A stretch of 64,000 nt of DNA from an uncultured Lachnospiraceae bacterium. Lineage in GTDB: Bacteria > Bacillota > Clostridia > Lachnospirales > Lachnospiraceae. The notes under the pieces are model-generated. The model searched no databases, was not told where the DNA came from, and saw nothing but the letters and a program-made list of their open reading frames with translations. The stretch is from NCBI GenBank assembly GCA_902779575.1, contig CACZBW010000010.1, forward strand, positions 41,271 to 105,270. Reading direction: 5' to 3'. The number at the start of each line of letters is the position of its first letter. The first letter of the stretch is position 1. This document shows, in pieces, positions 35,411-43,253 of the stretch. Position numbers and translations under genes: made by a program.

Positions 35411-36829
35411 TCAGAAACGGAAATACAGGAACGGGTTGTAGGATGCTCCCACCAGGCTTGCCACGCTGAGAAGGAACACCGCCGCGTAAAACAGACTGCG
35501 GAGAAGAACGGACACATTATCGCTCTCCCTCACCGCGGAAAGAATTCTTCCTGCGATTCTCTGCGGCAGGTTCGTTGACCCGATGATCAGAGCCGCAAGA
35601 AGAATCCCGTTGGAATAAAGCAGATAGATGCTGCCTCCGGCAAGGAATCTGCCCCCGCTTCCGAACATGGCCGTCAGGTATCCCAGCCCTCCGCTGATCT
35701 CATTGAAGGAGAAAATATACCAGCCGATCATGACCAGGAACATGGCGTAGAAATGCCTGAAAAATGCAGGCAGCCGTTCCAGGTATTTCCCGTAGACCAG
35801 CTTCTCCAGAAGCAGGATAATCCCGTAATAGACGCCCCAGATCATGAAATTCCAGTCCGCGCCGTGCCAGAAACCTGTCAGGAGCCAGACCACCAGCGTG
35901 TTGCGGATCAGGCCCGCGCGTCCCACCCGGTTTCCTCCGAACGGGATATAGACATATTCCCGGAACCAGGTTCCCAGCGAGATATGCCATCTGCGCCAGA
36001 ATTCCGTCGCGCTTGAAGCCAGATAAGGATGGTCAAAATTCTCCAGGAAACGGAAGCCGAACATATGCCCGAGGCCGATGGCCATATCCGAATAACCGGA
36101 AAAGTCAAAATAAATCTGGAAAGTATAGGCCGCGATCCCGATCCAGGCTGTCAGGACAGGCATATTGCCCGTATCCATCACACGGATCTGATCCCACAGA
36201 ACGCCGGCCTGATTGGCCAGGAGAACCTTCTTGCCCAGTCCGATCATAAAGCGGTTGACGCCCTGGGCAAATTCCTCCATGCTCTCTCTTCTGGAGCGCA
36301 GCTGCGCGTCGATGGTTCGGTACTGGACGATCGGCCCCGCAATCAGCTGGGGAAACATGGTCACATAAGCCCCGTAGGATATTACATTTTTCTGGACGGA
36401 AGCATCCGACCGGTATACGTCAATGATATAGGAAATTGTCTGGAATGTGTAAAATGAAATCCCGATCGGCAGAGTCAGATGCAGAAGCGGGATGTTTGCA
36501 CCGGTCAGGGAATTCACCGTACGGATCAGGAAATCCGCGTATTTGAAAAAGCCCAGAAGGCTGAGGCCTGCCGCGACTGACAGAACCAGGGCGGTCTTTG
36601 CCGCCCTCTCCCGGCCTGCCGCCCGATAATGGCTGACCGCGAGGCCCCCGCCCCAGGAGATCAGAATCGAAATGATCATCAGGAACACGTAGACCGGCTC
36701 GCCCCAGGCGTAAAATACCAGGCTGACCAGCAGGAGAACCAGATTCCTGAATCTTCGGGGTACGATAAAATAAAAGAGAAGCACCGCCGGTAAGAAGCGG
36801 AACAGAAACAGCAGACTGCTGAATACCAT
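35411..36829 (-). CDS. MBOAT-family O-acyltransferase (AlgI/DltB-like)
   Basis: The protein is 472 residues with about 10-12 membrane helices, starting MVFSSLLFLFRFLPAVLL. Family marks are GISFYTFQTISYIIDVYR, YFDFSGYSDMAIGLGHMFG, FWRRWHISLGTWFREYVYIP and LTGFWHGADWNF, the last with the catalytic His. It should move an acyl group from a cytosolic donor across the membrane to a surface polymer through the DHHW partner. A good promoter (TTGACT-16-TATAAT) lies upstream. Confidence 0.94.
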   Translation of the reverse strand: MVFSSLLFLFRFLPAVLLFYFIVPRRFRNLVLLLVSLVFYAWGEPVYVFLMIISILISWGGGLAVSHYRAAGRERAAKTALVLSVAAGLSLLGFFKYADFLIRTVNSLTGANIPLLHLTLPIGISFYTFQTISYIIDVYRSDASVQKNVISYGAYVTMFPQLIAGPIVQYRTIDAQLRSRRESMEEFAQGVNRFMIGLGKKVLLANQAGVLWDQIRVMDTGNMPVLTAWIGIAAYTFQIYFDFSGYSDMAIGLGHMFGFRFLENFDHPYLASSATEFWRRWHISLGTWFREYVYIPFGGNRVGRAGLIRNTLVVWLLTGFWHGADWNFMIWGVYYGIILLLEKLVYGKYLERLPAFFRHFYAMFLVMIGWYIFSFNEISGGLGYLTAMFGSGGRFLAGGSIYLLYSNGILLAALIIGSTNLPQRIAGRILSAVRESDNVSVLLRSLFYAAVFLLSVASLVGASYNPFLYFRF

Positions 36830-36848
36830 ATTGATAACCTCTGAAACG

Positions 36849-36867
36849 GCGCCCTCGGCGCCGTCCT
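36849..36867 (-). other. Leader hairpin upstream of the MBOAT gene
   Basis: ACGGCGCC and GGCGCCGT form a perfect 8-bp GC stem with a three-base loop, in the 5' leader and 19 bases from the start codon. On the minus strand it is followed by TTTC, so it may attenuate or simply stabilise the message. Confidence 0.55.
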
Positions 36868-36933
36868 TTCAGTCCGAAAAAGCCGCAGCCGGCTGTTTCG
36901 GAGAGGATAAACCTGCATTTTGCCAACGCGGAT

Positions 36934-36961
36934 ATTATATAATAAAGAAAAGAAAAGTCAA
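36934..36961 (-). promoter_or_regulatory. Promoter of the MBOAT-DHHW operon
   Basis: On the minus strand TTGACT (36961-36956) and TATAAT (36939-36934) are 16 bases apart in a T-rich spacer. It is close to consensus and about 105 bases before the MBOAT start. Confidence 0.72.
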
Positions 36962-37080
36962 ACCGTGCTTTAATTTCCGGATCTTTTCGGAAACCGGCCT
37001 GACCGCAGCCGCCTGTCTTCCTGCCGCAGCGCCAAGGCCGCACAGCCTTCAGAAGGCTGAAAATAAGCCTGTTTACGGTC

Positions 37081-37109
37081 TTGAAAATGTCCCTGTTTTA
37101 ATATAATAT
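37081..37109 (+). promoter_or_regulatory. Probable promoter of the SGNH hydrolase gene
   Basis: TTGAAA (37081-37086) and TAATAT (37104-37109) are 17 bases apart; an overlapping TATAAT sits at 37102-37107. The 18-bp palindrome lies about 30 bases downstream of the -10, in the early transcribed region. Confidence 0.5.
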
Positions 37110-37138
37110 TAGGTTGTTGTGTGCGACCATTCCATTTC

Positions 37139-37156
37139 CACACTATATATAGTGTG
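37139..37156. promoter_or_regulatory. Perfect 18-bp palindrome matching the NrdR-box consensus
   Basis: CACACTATATATAGTGTG is perfectly self-complementary. Its inner 16 bases fit the NrdR consensus (acaCwAtATaTwGtgt) at every position. It is 20 bases before the SGNH hydrolase start. A second, weak half-matching box (37107-37122) is 33 bases upstream. NrdR normally controls ribonucleotide reductase genes, so the regulator is an inference. Confidence 0.6.
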
Positions 37157-37176
37157 TTTTTGAGATATAGAAGACA

Positions 37177-38334
37177 ATGGCAGAAAGAAAAACGCGATCC
37201 GGACGTTCCGGCAGCGTAAACAGAAAGAAAACTCAGAGAAGGCGCCCTGTTCCCGGGAAGTATATGATCCCGCAGCTGCTCCTTCTGGTTTTTGTGGTTC
37301 TGGCCGTATTTGAGGGCAATGTGATCTACACACTGTTCACTCACAGGATCGGGTCGAAGATCGAAGTCGTTTCAGACGGCGGCCCGGCAGACAGTTCCAC
37401 AACAGTCACCACAGACGGTTCCGGTACCGGAACGGTACCGGCAGTGGACGTAACGGATTCTCTCCAGAACGGAACCACTCCCGACGCGGGTCTGGCGGGA
37501 CTGGCAAGCACAGTCGTCAGTTCTCCCGTTAAGGAAGAGGAAGTCGTGTCGGATCCTTACCGGATTTCCGAGGAGATCGATTCTCCCGCGGTTGTAAAAG
37601 AAACAGCGCCGCCGGTGGATGACTCTTATTTCGCCAACGCCGTATTTATCGGAGACTCCCGCATGGAGGGCTTCCGGAACGCGTCCGGCATCACCCAGGG
37701 AACCTTCCTGACCGCGATCGGTCTGAACAGTTCCGATATGGGCAAACAGATCATCTCCACTTCGGACGGCATGATTTCCGTCTACCAGGGCCTGAGCGGC
37801 AGGCAGTACGACCGCATCTACCTGATGCTGGGCGCCAATGACCTGGGCTATTATCCCTGGGAGGATTTCCAGCCGGCATTTGAAAATGTACTGAATCAGT
37901 TCCATCAGCTGCAGCCGCGCGCGACCATCTATGTGTGCTCGGTCATCTATGTGGACGAATCCAGGATTGCCGCCGGCTACGAGTACGATAACAACAATAA
38001 CGTGCGGACGATCAACGGCTATATTCTCTCCGCCTGTGAGAAGCTGTGGTTCACCTGCTACCTGAACCTGAATGAAATCTTCAGCAACGGATACGGCGCC
38101 CTGATTCCCGAAGCATCGAACGACGGAATCCACCTCTATCCGAAGTACTGCGAGCAGATGCTCGCCTATCTGAAGAGTCATTATATTACTGACCAGGTGT
38201 GGGCGGAAACCCTGGCAGCGCACGGTGAAACAGGAAGCGTTTCCGCGCCGTCTCCCTCTGCAGCCGCAGCGGCTTCTCAGGAAGAAGAAACGGAAAATAC
38301 GGCAGCGGCAGCTGCTGCAATCACGGTCAACTGA
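37177..38334 (+). CDS. Membrane-anchored SGNH/GDSL-type hydrolase
   Basis: The protein is 385 residues. A Lys/Arg-rich cytosolic segment (1-28) precedes one membrane helix (about 30-50, IPQLLLLVFVVLAVFEGNVI). A Ser/Thr/Pro linker (60-150) leads to the SGNH domain: FIGDSRMEG (158-166, nucleophile Ser161), LMLGANDLGYYPW (Asn221) and NDGIHLYPKYC (Asp316, His319). The C-terminus is Ala/Ser-rich. It should add or remove acyl groups at the cell surface. It is divergent from the MBOAT-DHHW pair and followed by the DUF4358 lipoprotein. The ribosome binding site is weak. Confidence 0.88.
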   Translation: MAERKTRSGRSGSVNRKKTQRRRPVPGKYMIPQLLLLVFVVLAVFEGNVIYTLFTHRIGSKIEVVSDGGPADSSTTVTTDGSGTGTVPAVDVTDSLQNGTTPDAGLAGLASTVVSSPVKEEEVVSDPYRISEEIDSPAVVKETAPPVDDSYFANAVFIGDSRMEGFRNASGITQGTFLTAIGLNSSDMGKQIISTSDGMISVYQGLSGRQYDRIYLMLGANDLGYYPWEDFQPAFENVLNQFHQLQPRATIYVCSVIYVDESRIAAGYEYDNNNNVRTINGYILSACEKLWFTCYLNLNEIFSNGYGALIPEASNDGIHLYPKYCEQMLAYLKSHYITDQVWAETLAAHGETGSVSAPSPSAAAAASQEEETENTAAAAAAITVN

Positions 38335-38458
38335 TCCATCCGGATATTCATCTGTCCCGTCCGCGCACAGGCAGACCGGGGCGGCAGACATAAGTAATAC
38401 AGCAAAAAAGCGTACAGGAATCCTGTCACAGAAAGAGATATGGAGGTAAGGAGAGCAT

Positions 38459-38938
38459 ATGAGTAAATTCGGAAAGACAATCATCACTTTTGCAGCAGCC
38501 ATGTTCGCGGCATTTTCACTCACTGCCTGCCAGGGCGGATCTTCCAAAACTTCCATCGATGTCTCCAGCCTGGCGGATGACCTGAACGCGAAGACGATCA
38601 AGTCCGATACCCTCACTGAGACCAGTTCGGATATGCTTTCAACGATTTATTTCTTCGAAAACGGTCAGGTCACTGAAAGCAAAGCCTTCATGAGTTCCGG
38701 CGCCACAGCGGACGAGATCTGCGTGGTTAAATGTGTGGATGAGGACGCTGCCAAAGCCGTGACAGAACTTTTCCAGACCCGCGTCAACAACCAGTCCAAA
38801 CTCTATGAGAGCTACAATGCGGACGAAGTCGGAAAACTGGATGACGCCATCATCAAGAGTTCCGGAAGCTACGCCGTACTGGTCGTCTGCGACGACTATG
38901 ATGAAGCCGGCGATGTCCTGAAGGAAGCCGGTTTCTGA
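38459..38938 (+). CDS. DUF4358-like lipoprotein
   Basis: The protein is 159 residues with a signal peptide and a good lipobox (FSLTACQGG, Cys at 24). The mature part has SADEI-like and YAVLVVCDDYDEAGDVLKEA segments as in the DUF4358 proteins that accompany MBOAT/DHHW/SGNH genes in Lachnospiraceae. GGAGG is eight to ten bases upstream of ATG 38459. Function is unknown; the cluster suggests a role in surface acylation or its control. It is ended by a strong terminator. Confidence 0.8.
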   Translation: MSKFGKTIITFAAAMFAAFSLTACQGGSSKTSIDVSSLADDLNAKTIKSDTLTETSSDMLSTIYFFENGQVTESKAFMSSGATADEICVVKCVDEDAAKAVTELFQTRVNNQSKLYESYNADEVGKLDDAIIKSSGSYAVLVVCDDYDEAGDVLKEAGF

Positions 38939-38968
38939 AGTCCGCCCTGAAACAGATAAGCATATGAA

Positions 38969-39009
38969 AAACCGCGGGGAGACAATTTCCTGTCTCTCCG
39001 CGGTTTTTT
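38969..39009 (+). terminator. Rho-independent terminator after the DUF4358 gene
   Basis: AACCGCGGGGAGACA pairs with TGTCTCTCCGCGGTT (one mismatch), followed by TTTTTTA. Confidence 0.93.
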
Positions 39010-39027
39010 ATTTCCAATAAATCCTGA

Positions 39028-39096
39028 TTTTGCCGCTGAATACAGGACTGGACCTTATAATTTTGCCGCTGAATACAAGGTTAAGCCAGCTTATAA
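39028..39096. repeat. Imperfect tandem repeat, 33 + 36 bp
   Basis: Both units start TTTTGCCGCTGAATACA and end CTTATAA or CCTTATAA, with variable middle parts. They lie between the DUF4358 terminator and the dipeptidase stop. No coding potential is evident. Confidence 0.65.
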
Positions 39097-39156
39097 AGAT
39101 GCTGGGAAATACGAATCACCTGTACAGATGCCAGACGTATTTATTCAGACGGATTT

Positions 39157-39180
39157 ATACAGATTTCTCCGGTCTGATTT
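39157..39180 (+). repeat. Partial, diverged third copy of the dispersed repeat
   Basis: ATACAGATTTCTCCGGTCTG and the next four bases match 19 of 24 positions at the right end of copies 1 and 2 (ending CTCCGGCCTGACTT). The hairpin half is lost. Confidence 0.45.
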
Positions 39181-39203
39181 GAGCATTGCTCTCTTACTCT
39201 GTC

Positions 39204-40625
39204 TTACATGCAGAGTCTCAGGATCGCGTCCGCGAAAATCTTCGCGCTCATCACCATGACGGAGAGCTTCATGTACTCATCGTCCCCGTGCATGTGGGTA
39301 TCCACGCCCTCTTCCGCGCAGCCGAAGGCAACGCCGCGCTCCAGCTCATGGACGTAAGTTCCGCCGCCGATTGCCAGGGTCTTTCCCTTCTGTCCGGAAT
39401 ACAGTTCGTAGCAGTCAAGGAGCGTGCGCACAAAGAAGGAGTCCGCGCTGACCGCGTGAGCCGGATTCATGCCGCCCTCCTCCATGGAGAATCCCGCTTC
39501 GGCGAAAGTCTTCCGCAGAACAAGGGTCAGGTTCTCATCTGTCGCGATCAGAGGCGCTCTGCAGTCGAAGATTCCCTCAATCTTTCCGTCTTTATAATTC
39601 AGCACATCCAGACTGAGCGTGAGATCGCCGCTCTCCTCATCGCTCATGTCGACCTTCAGGGCCTTCCCGCCCCAGTCGCCGTGCGGGAACAGAGCTGCCA
39701 GAACATGCATCTTTTCCGTGACATCACTCTCTGCAAGCGGAAGAAGTACCGTCAGTCTGAGAAGCGCTGTCAGGGCATTGTTGCCCGCCTCCGGGCTCGC
39801 CGCATGACCCGATGCACCTTTCACTTCCACTCTGTAAAGAGCACCGTCCGCCGCGCAGCTGACTGTCACGCCGGTTTCTTTCTCCAGCTGCTTTACCGCT
39901 TTCTTCAGATCTTCTTCTTTCAGACCCGCAAAGACCGCTTCCGCTTTGCCCGGAACGACATTAGCCTTGCTGCCCGCCTCGAAGCGCAGAAGCGCCGGCA
40001 GCGCTTCCTCCTGCGCGCTTTCCGCGCAGAAAGTCTTGGAGAGACGTGCCTTCTCGATATTGATCAGCGGGAAATCCGCATCCGGCGAGAAGGTATATTC
40101 CGCCTCTTTTTCTTTGCTGTAATAGTATTCAAGATCCGAGGAACCGCACTCCTCATCGGAGCCGTAAACCAGCCTCACGCCGCGCTTTAACGGAAATCCC
40201 AGCTCTTTCACCGCTCTGACAGCATACAAAGCCGCCACGCCGGGTCCCTTATCGTCGCAGGTTCCGCGTCCGTAGATCCTGTCCCCGACAACCAGGGGCT
40301 CGAATGGCTTCGTCACGGTCCAGTCTTCAGAAACCGGCACAACGTCCAGATGCGCCAGGATATCCAGAGCCTTCTCTCCCGCCCCGTCCAGATCGCCCGT
40401 AACACAGTAATTCTCATAGTTGGTGACCGACAGGCCATAGGACTCCATCAGCTTCTGCATAGCCGCAATTACGGCGGCAGGTCCTTCCCCGTAGGGCATT
40501 CCTTCCTTCGCCTCGCCCCTGATGGAATTGATCCGCACCAGGGTCTTCAGATCCTCGATCATCTCCTCCCTGTGCGCGTCGATCCAGGCGTCCAGCTTCT
40601 CTTTATATTCCGGCGCTTTTCCCAT
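39204..40625 (-). CDS. pepV: Sapep/PepV-family metallo-dipeptidase (M20)
   Basis: ATG 40625 with GGAGG nine bases upstream gives 473 residues (MGKAPEYKEKLDAWID). Metal and catalytic motifs are DILAHLDVVPVSEDWTVTKP (His and Asp), YGRGTCDDKGPGVAALYAV (bridging Asp) and LVYGSDEECGSSDLEYYY (general-base Glu and metal Glu). The C-terminal ligand His is in DTHMHGDDEYM. It hydrolyses dipeptides, probably in the cytosol, as it has no leader. The upstream open frame to 40844 is not used. Confidence 0.92.
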   Translation of the reverse strand: MGKAPEYKEKLDAWIDAHREEMIEDLKTLVRINSIRGEAKEGMPYGEGPAAVIAAMQKLMESYGLSVTNYENYCVTGDLDGAGEKALDILAHLDVVPVSEDWTVTKPFEPLVVGDRIYGRGTCDDKGPGVAALYAVRAVKELGFPLKRGVRLVYGSDEECGSSDLEYYYSKEKEAEYTFSPDADFPLINIEKARLSKTFCAESAQEEALPALLRFEAGSKANVVPGKAEAVFAGLKEEDLKKAVKQLEKETGVTVSCAADGALYRVEVKGASGHAASPEAGNNALTALLRLTVLLPLAESDVTEKMHVLAALFPHGDWGGKALKVDMSDEESGDLTLSLDVLNYKDGKIEGIFDCRAPLIATDENLTLVLRKTFAEAGFSMEEGGMNPAHAVSADSFFVRTLLDCYELYSGQKGKTLAIGGGTYVHELERGVAFGCAEEGVDTHMHGDDEYMKLSVMVMSAKIFADAILRLCM

Positions 40626-40953
40626 ACTCTTCTTCCTCCGTATCTTTCCCGTCCGCCGCTTCCGGCAGACCATTTTATCACTGCAAAGCGTCTTTATTTT
40701 ATCATCGCGGCGAGGCAATGTCCATGAGGATCTGCTTCCTCCCGGGACAGTCTCCCATGACAGACTCTCACCACTGACACAGTGCGCCGGCGTTTTCCCG
40801 GAATATTTCCAGTGCTTCCGGTCAATTCGCAGCTGTTTTTGCATACAGCATCATAAAGCCGTGCTAAAAGAAGACCATTTCCATAACTGTAATTTCCATA
40901 CTTGTAAGTGAAGGGAAAATAGCCGATAATTGCTCAGAGAAAGGCAGGACATC
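40626..40953. other. 328-bp divergent spacer between the dipeptidase and MerR-methyltransferase genes
   Basis: This spacer must hold promoters for both genes. On the plus strand repeated TTTCCATA elements occur at about 40875 and 40895, near a possible start region; I could not define a -35/-10 pair or a clear MerR-type dyad. Nothing else is recognisable. Confidence 0.35.
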
Positions 40954-42171
40954 ATGCGTCTGAAAGGTTATTACTCCTCCGGCCAGTTCGCGAAGCTCGC
41001 GAGCGTCTCCGTCCGGACCATACGTTTTTACGATACGCAGAACATTCTGAAGCCGTCCATGGTCAACGATAACGGCGCCCGTTTTTATACGGACGAAGAC
41101 CTGAAAAAGCTTCAGCAGATTCTTCTGCTCAAATATCTGGGCTTCTCCCTGGAAGACATCCGGCAGATCCTGGTAACGGACACGGACAGCCGGCAGCTGA
41201 AAAACTCTCTCGCCCTCCAGCTCCGCCTGGTGCGGGACCGGATCGAGCAGATGCAGCTGGTTGAGGACGCGATCGTGCGGACCGGGGAAGAGCTTGAAAA
41301 CGGCGGGGATATCAGCTGGTCCCATCTTCTTGAGCTGATCCATCTGACCAACATGGAAAAAAGCCTTGCCGCCCAGTACCGGGACGCCTCCAATCTGAGC
41401 GCCCGGATCAATCTTCACAGCCGCTACTCCACGGGAAAAGAAGACTGGTTCAAATGGATTTTCCGCCAGCTGGACCTGGAGGAAGGATGCAGCGTCCTGG
41501 AAATCGGCTGCGGCGACGGAACCCTCTGGACCCGGAACCTCGCTCTTCTGCCGGATAAAATCCGCATCTGTCTGTCCGACGTCTCGGACGGCATGATCCG
41601 GGACGTTCGGCGAACCATCACGGAGAGTTATTCCCCCGCCCGGAAAGGGGAAAGTTCCCAGGGAAAGGACATCTTCTCCTTCCGGACTTTTGACTGCGCG
41701 GAAATCCCTTTTGAAGCAGGCTGCTTTGACCTGGTCATCGCCAACCATGTCCTCTTTTACTGCGAAGATATTCCGGCGGTCCTCAGGGAAGTGCGCCGCG
41801 TCCTGAAAAAGGAAGGCCGCTTTATCTGCAGCTGCTACGGCGCCGCCCATATGCATGAGATCACGGACCTGGTCCAGGAATTTGACAGCCGCATCACGCT
41901 GTCCGCCGAGCGGCTTTACGAGCGTTTCGGTCTGGAAAACGGCGCCCGGATTCTTTCGGAAGTTTTCCGGGACACTGAAATGCGGCGCTTTGAGGACAGC
42001 CTGCTTGTGGACCAGGCGCAGCCCCTTGCCGACTATATCCTCTCCTGCCACGGGAACCAGAACCAGTTCCTCTGCGACCGTTACAGGGAATTCCTCACAT
42101 TTGTGGAAGGAAAGGTAAAACGGGGCTTCCCCATCACAAAGGACGCAGGCATCTTCATCTGCCGCCTGTGA
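40954..42171 (+). CDS. MerR-family regulator fused to a SAM-dependent methyltransferase
   Basis: I choose ATG 40954 (405 residues). The N-terminal winged helix is YYSSGQFAKLASVSVRTIRF (about 5-24) followed by ILKPSMVNDNGARFYTDEDL and a coiled-coil dimerisation helix to about 115. The C-terminal domain is a class I methyltransferase with VLEIGCGDGTLW (about 176-187), CLSDVSDGMIRDV and FDLVIANHVLFYCEDIP. This suggests a regulator that senses or modifies a small molecule. Neighbouring nrdG starts 102 bases later, but a link in function is not shown. Confidence 0.9.
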   Translation: MRLKGYYSSGQFAKLASVSVRTIRFYDTQNILKPSMVNDNGARFYTDEDLKKLQQILLLKYLGFSLEDIRQILVTDTDSRQLKNSLALQLRLVRDRIEQMQLVEDAIVRTGEELENGGDISWSHLLELIHLTNMEKSLAAQYRDASNLSARINLHSRYSTGKEDWFKWIFRQLDLEEGCSVLEIGCGDGTLWTRNLALLPDKIRICLSDVSDGMIRDVRRTITESYSPARKGESSQGKDIFSFRTFDCAEIPFEAGCFDLVIANHVLFYCEDIPAVLREVRRVLKKEGRFICSCYGAAHMHEITDLVQEFDSRITLSAERLYERFGLENGARILSEVFRDTEMRRFEDSLLVDQAQPLADYILSCHGNQNQFLCDRYREFLTFVEGKVKRGFPITKDAGIFICRL

Positions 42172-42273
42172 AGCATACAACTGCTGTGATTGACCGAACC
42201 GCCTGCGGATGATCTGCCGCAATATATGAACCCGGTCTGCAGTAATTTCCAGTCTGCTGAGAGGAGAATTCTT

Positions 42274-42966
42274 ATGAAAATACACGGCCTGCAGAAAATG
42301 ACGCTGCTGGATTTCCCGGGAAGGGTTGCCTGCACGGTCTTTCTGGGACAGTGCGACTTCCGCTGCCCCTTCTGCCACAATTTTGAGCTTGTGGACGGCT
42401 CTGCCCCCGCGCTGATGGAGGAAGAGCAGCTTTTTGATTTCCTGAAAAAAAGACAGGGTCTCCTGGACGGCGTTGCGGTCACGGGCGGCGAACCCTGCCT
42501 GCATAAAGATCTCCCGGATCTGCTGGCGAGGATCAGGGCGATGGGCTACGCCGTCAAGCTTGACACAAACGGGAATCACCCGGAGCTTCTTCGAAGGATC
42601 CTGAACGAAAAGCTCGCGGATTACGTCGCGGTCGACATCAAAAACAGCCCGGCGAAATATGCCCTTACCATCGGCCGCTCCGAATTTGACCTCAGCAGGG
42701 TTCTGGAATCGGTCTCCATGCTCATGAACGGGGATACGGACTACGAATTCCGTACAACCGTTGTCAGAGAATTTCATGAAGACGAAGACTTTGAAGAAAT
42801 CGGTAAAATGATCGCCGGCGCCCGCCGCTATTTTCTGCAGTGCTTTACGGACCGGGACTCTGTTCCCTATGGCAATCTTCACGCCCCCTCCCCGCAGGAT
42901 CTTGAGCGCTATGCGTCGATCGTCCGGGCCTATGTCCCGGACACGAGACTTCGCGGAGTCGGCTGA
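42274..42966 (+). CDS. nrdG: Anaerobic ribonucleotide reductase activating protein (radical SAM)
   Basis: ATG 42274 with AGAGGAG seven bases upstream gives 230 residues. It starts MKIHGLQKMTLLDFPGRVAC, and the radical SAM cluster motif is CDFRCPFCHN (CX3CX2C). GVAVTGGEPCLHKDL is the SAM-binding GGE motif. It creates the glycyl radical on NrdD. The PGRVACTVFL start and lack of extra clusters match the NrdG type paired with the T. maritima-like NrdD. nrdD follows 288 bases later with its own promoter. Confidence 0.93.
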   Translation: MKIHGLQKMTLLDFPGRVACTVFLGQCDFRCPFCHNFELVDGSAPALMEEEQLFDFLKKRQGLLDGVAVTGGEPCLHKDLPDLLARIRAMGYAVKLDTNGNHPELLRRILNEKLADYVAVDIKNSPAKYALTIGRSEFDLSRVLESVSMLMNGDTDYEFRTTVVREFHEDEDFEEIGKMIAGARRYFLQCFTDRDSVPYGNLHAPSPQDLERYASIVRAYVPDTRLRGVG

Positions 42967-43122
42967 GCCGGCCGCGTCAGTCCGCCGCGCATACCGGCAG
43001 GAGGACAGAACCGGCCCGGTCAGCCCCATATATAGGAGGACGCAGCAGCCTTCACGGCGGACATGAAGAACGGAAAAGCGCATGGATGCTGGCTTTCCCC
43101 GAGTTAACAGACTATTCTGAAA

Positions 43123-43138
43123 ACACCATATCTGGTAT
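43123..43138. promoter_or_regulatory. NrdR-type box 1 upstream of nrdD
   Basis: ACACCATATCTGGTAT matches the NrdR consensus at the conserved C, A, AT, T and G positions (12 of 16 by my count). Its start is exactly 32 bases before box 2, the expected face-of-helix spacing. Confidence 0.55.
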
Positions 43139-43154
43139 GTTTTAAAATTAACAT

Positions 43155-43170
43155 CAAGAAGATATTGATT
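43155..43170. promoter_or_regulatory. NrdR-type box 2 overlapping the nrdD -35
   Basis: CAAGAAGATATTGATT keeps the core A-x-AT-x-T-x-G of the consensus but is weaker on the left. It overlaps the -35 element at 43165-43170, so binding would block RNA polymerase. Confidence 0.45.
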
Positions 43171-43193
43171 TATTCCCCCTCCGGTGCTATCAT
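43165..43193 (+). promoter_or_regulatory. nrdD promoter
   Basis: TTGATT (43165-43170) and TATCAT (43188-43193) are separated by exactly 17 bases. The start of transcription would be near 43200, just before the leader hairpin. Confidence 0.65.
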
Positions 43194-43200
43194 TGACTCT

Positions 43201-43226
43201 GCCCGGCTGAACGGAAACAGCCGGGC
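43201..43226 (+). other. Perfect leader hairpin of nrdD
   Basis: GCCCGGCTG and CAGCCGGGC form a 9-bp stem with an 8-base loop at the very 5' end of the predicted message, 28 bases before the start codon. No U-run follows, so it is more likely an mRNA-stabilising cap than a terminator. Confidence 0.65.
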
Positions 43227-43253
43227 ACACATACGGAAGGGGGCTATTCGGCT

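Noticed and set aside
37107-37122. Second NrdR box paired with the 37139 palindrome
   Set aside because: Only its right half (TTGTTGTGT) fits, and the spacing is 33 bp rather than 31-32, so it is not listed as a site.
40864-43230. A 788-codon minus-strand open frame across the MerR-methyltransferase and nrdG genes
   Set aside because: It spans two clear plus-strand genes and their spacer and has no recognisable domain or ribosome binding site.
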